From an uncultured Blautia sp. (GTDB lineage: Bacteria; Bacillota_A; Clostridia; Lachnospirales; Lachnospiraceae): a stretch of 13,719 bases of DNA. Numbering within the stretch: the first letter of the stretch is position 1; every line of letters starts with the position of its first letter. Where the stretch lies: assembly GCA_905209435.1 (NCBI GenBank), contig CAJLTE010000081.1:1-13719 (forward strand), written 5' to 3'. The notes beneath the pieces were generated by a model. It was not told where the DNA came from. It worked only from the letters and a program-made list of their open reading frames with translations, and did no database searches. The translations under genes were made by a program, and so were the position numbers. This document shows positions 13,672-13,719 of this stretch, piece by piece.

Positions 13672-13719
13672 ATGTTTGAAAAAGGCTTTCTGCAAGATGT
13701 GCGTCACAATTTGTGGGAG
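13672..13719 (+). CDS. Possible 5' end of a further gene (cut by window edge)
   Basis: An ATG 3 nt after the regulator's stop opens a frame that stays open to the window edge: MFEKGFLQDVRHNLWE, 16 residues. The nearest ribosome-binding-like bases are AGAAGG (13659-13664), inside the regulator gene, with about 7 nt spacing. Tight linkage favours a co-transcribed gene, but 16 codons cannot establish that it is real, and the product is not recognisable. Confidence 0.35.
   Translation, partial: MFEKGFLQDVRHNLWE

Overview
The window looks like a carbohydrate-utilisation locus from a low-GC Gram-positive gut clostridium, most likely Lachnospiraceae (Blautia or a relative). This is inferred from the strong AGGAGG-type ribosome binding sites, the AT-rich intergenic DNA, the transketolase split into two subunits, the ABC sugar importer without its own ATPase, and the mix of catabolic genes. 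No rRNA, tRNA, CRISPR array, insertion sequence or phage gene is visible. All eleven complete genes are on the + strand, and a twelfth may begin in the last 48 bases.

Layout. (1) 1-272: promoter region with an AT-rich regulatory element. (2) 273-3434: a tight operon of an L-fucose/L-arabinose-type ketol isomerase and the N- and C-terminal transketolase subunits. (3) 3457-3554: a large branched RNA stem-loop. (4) 3634-5109: a glycerol-kinase-like FGGY sugar kinase. (5) 5219-6682: a cytosolic sialate-O-acetylesterase-like (SASA/SGNH) esterase. (6) 6818-7483: an Asp/Glu-racemase-fold protein lacking one of the two family cysteines, followed by a clear stem-loop terminator. (7) 7484-7734: a promoter region dense in palindromes. 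(8) 7735-10813: ABC importer, consisting of a binding protein, a hairpin, then two permeases. (9) 10835-12838: GH42 glycosidase. (10) 12952-13668: FadR-type GntR regulator.

How it may work together (inference): an acetylated oligosaccharide or glycoside is bound outside the cell and imported by the ABC transporter, which borrows a shared ATPase. Inside, it is deacetylated by the esterase and cleaved by GH42. The released aldose is isomerised to a ketose, phosphorylated by the FGGY kinase and cleaved by the split transketolase. Isomerase plus ketose kinase plus split transketolase has the same logic as the known non-oxidative D-apiose pathway (apiose to apulose to apulose 4-phosphate, then transketolase). 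The kinase keeps the catalytic framework of glycerol kinase but has changed two glycerol-contacting positions. The substrate is not proven; an ordinary pentose route is the main alternative. The racemase-fold protein has no evident place in the scheme and is the most novel-looking component.

Regulation: the isomerase operon and the binding-protein gene share an unusual upstream sequence block, and a related AT-rich motif lies between the -10 and the start of the GntR gene. This suggests that the two operons are co-regulated, with possible autoregulation of the GntR gene.
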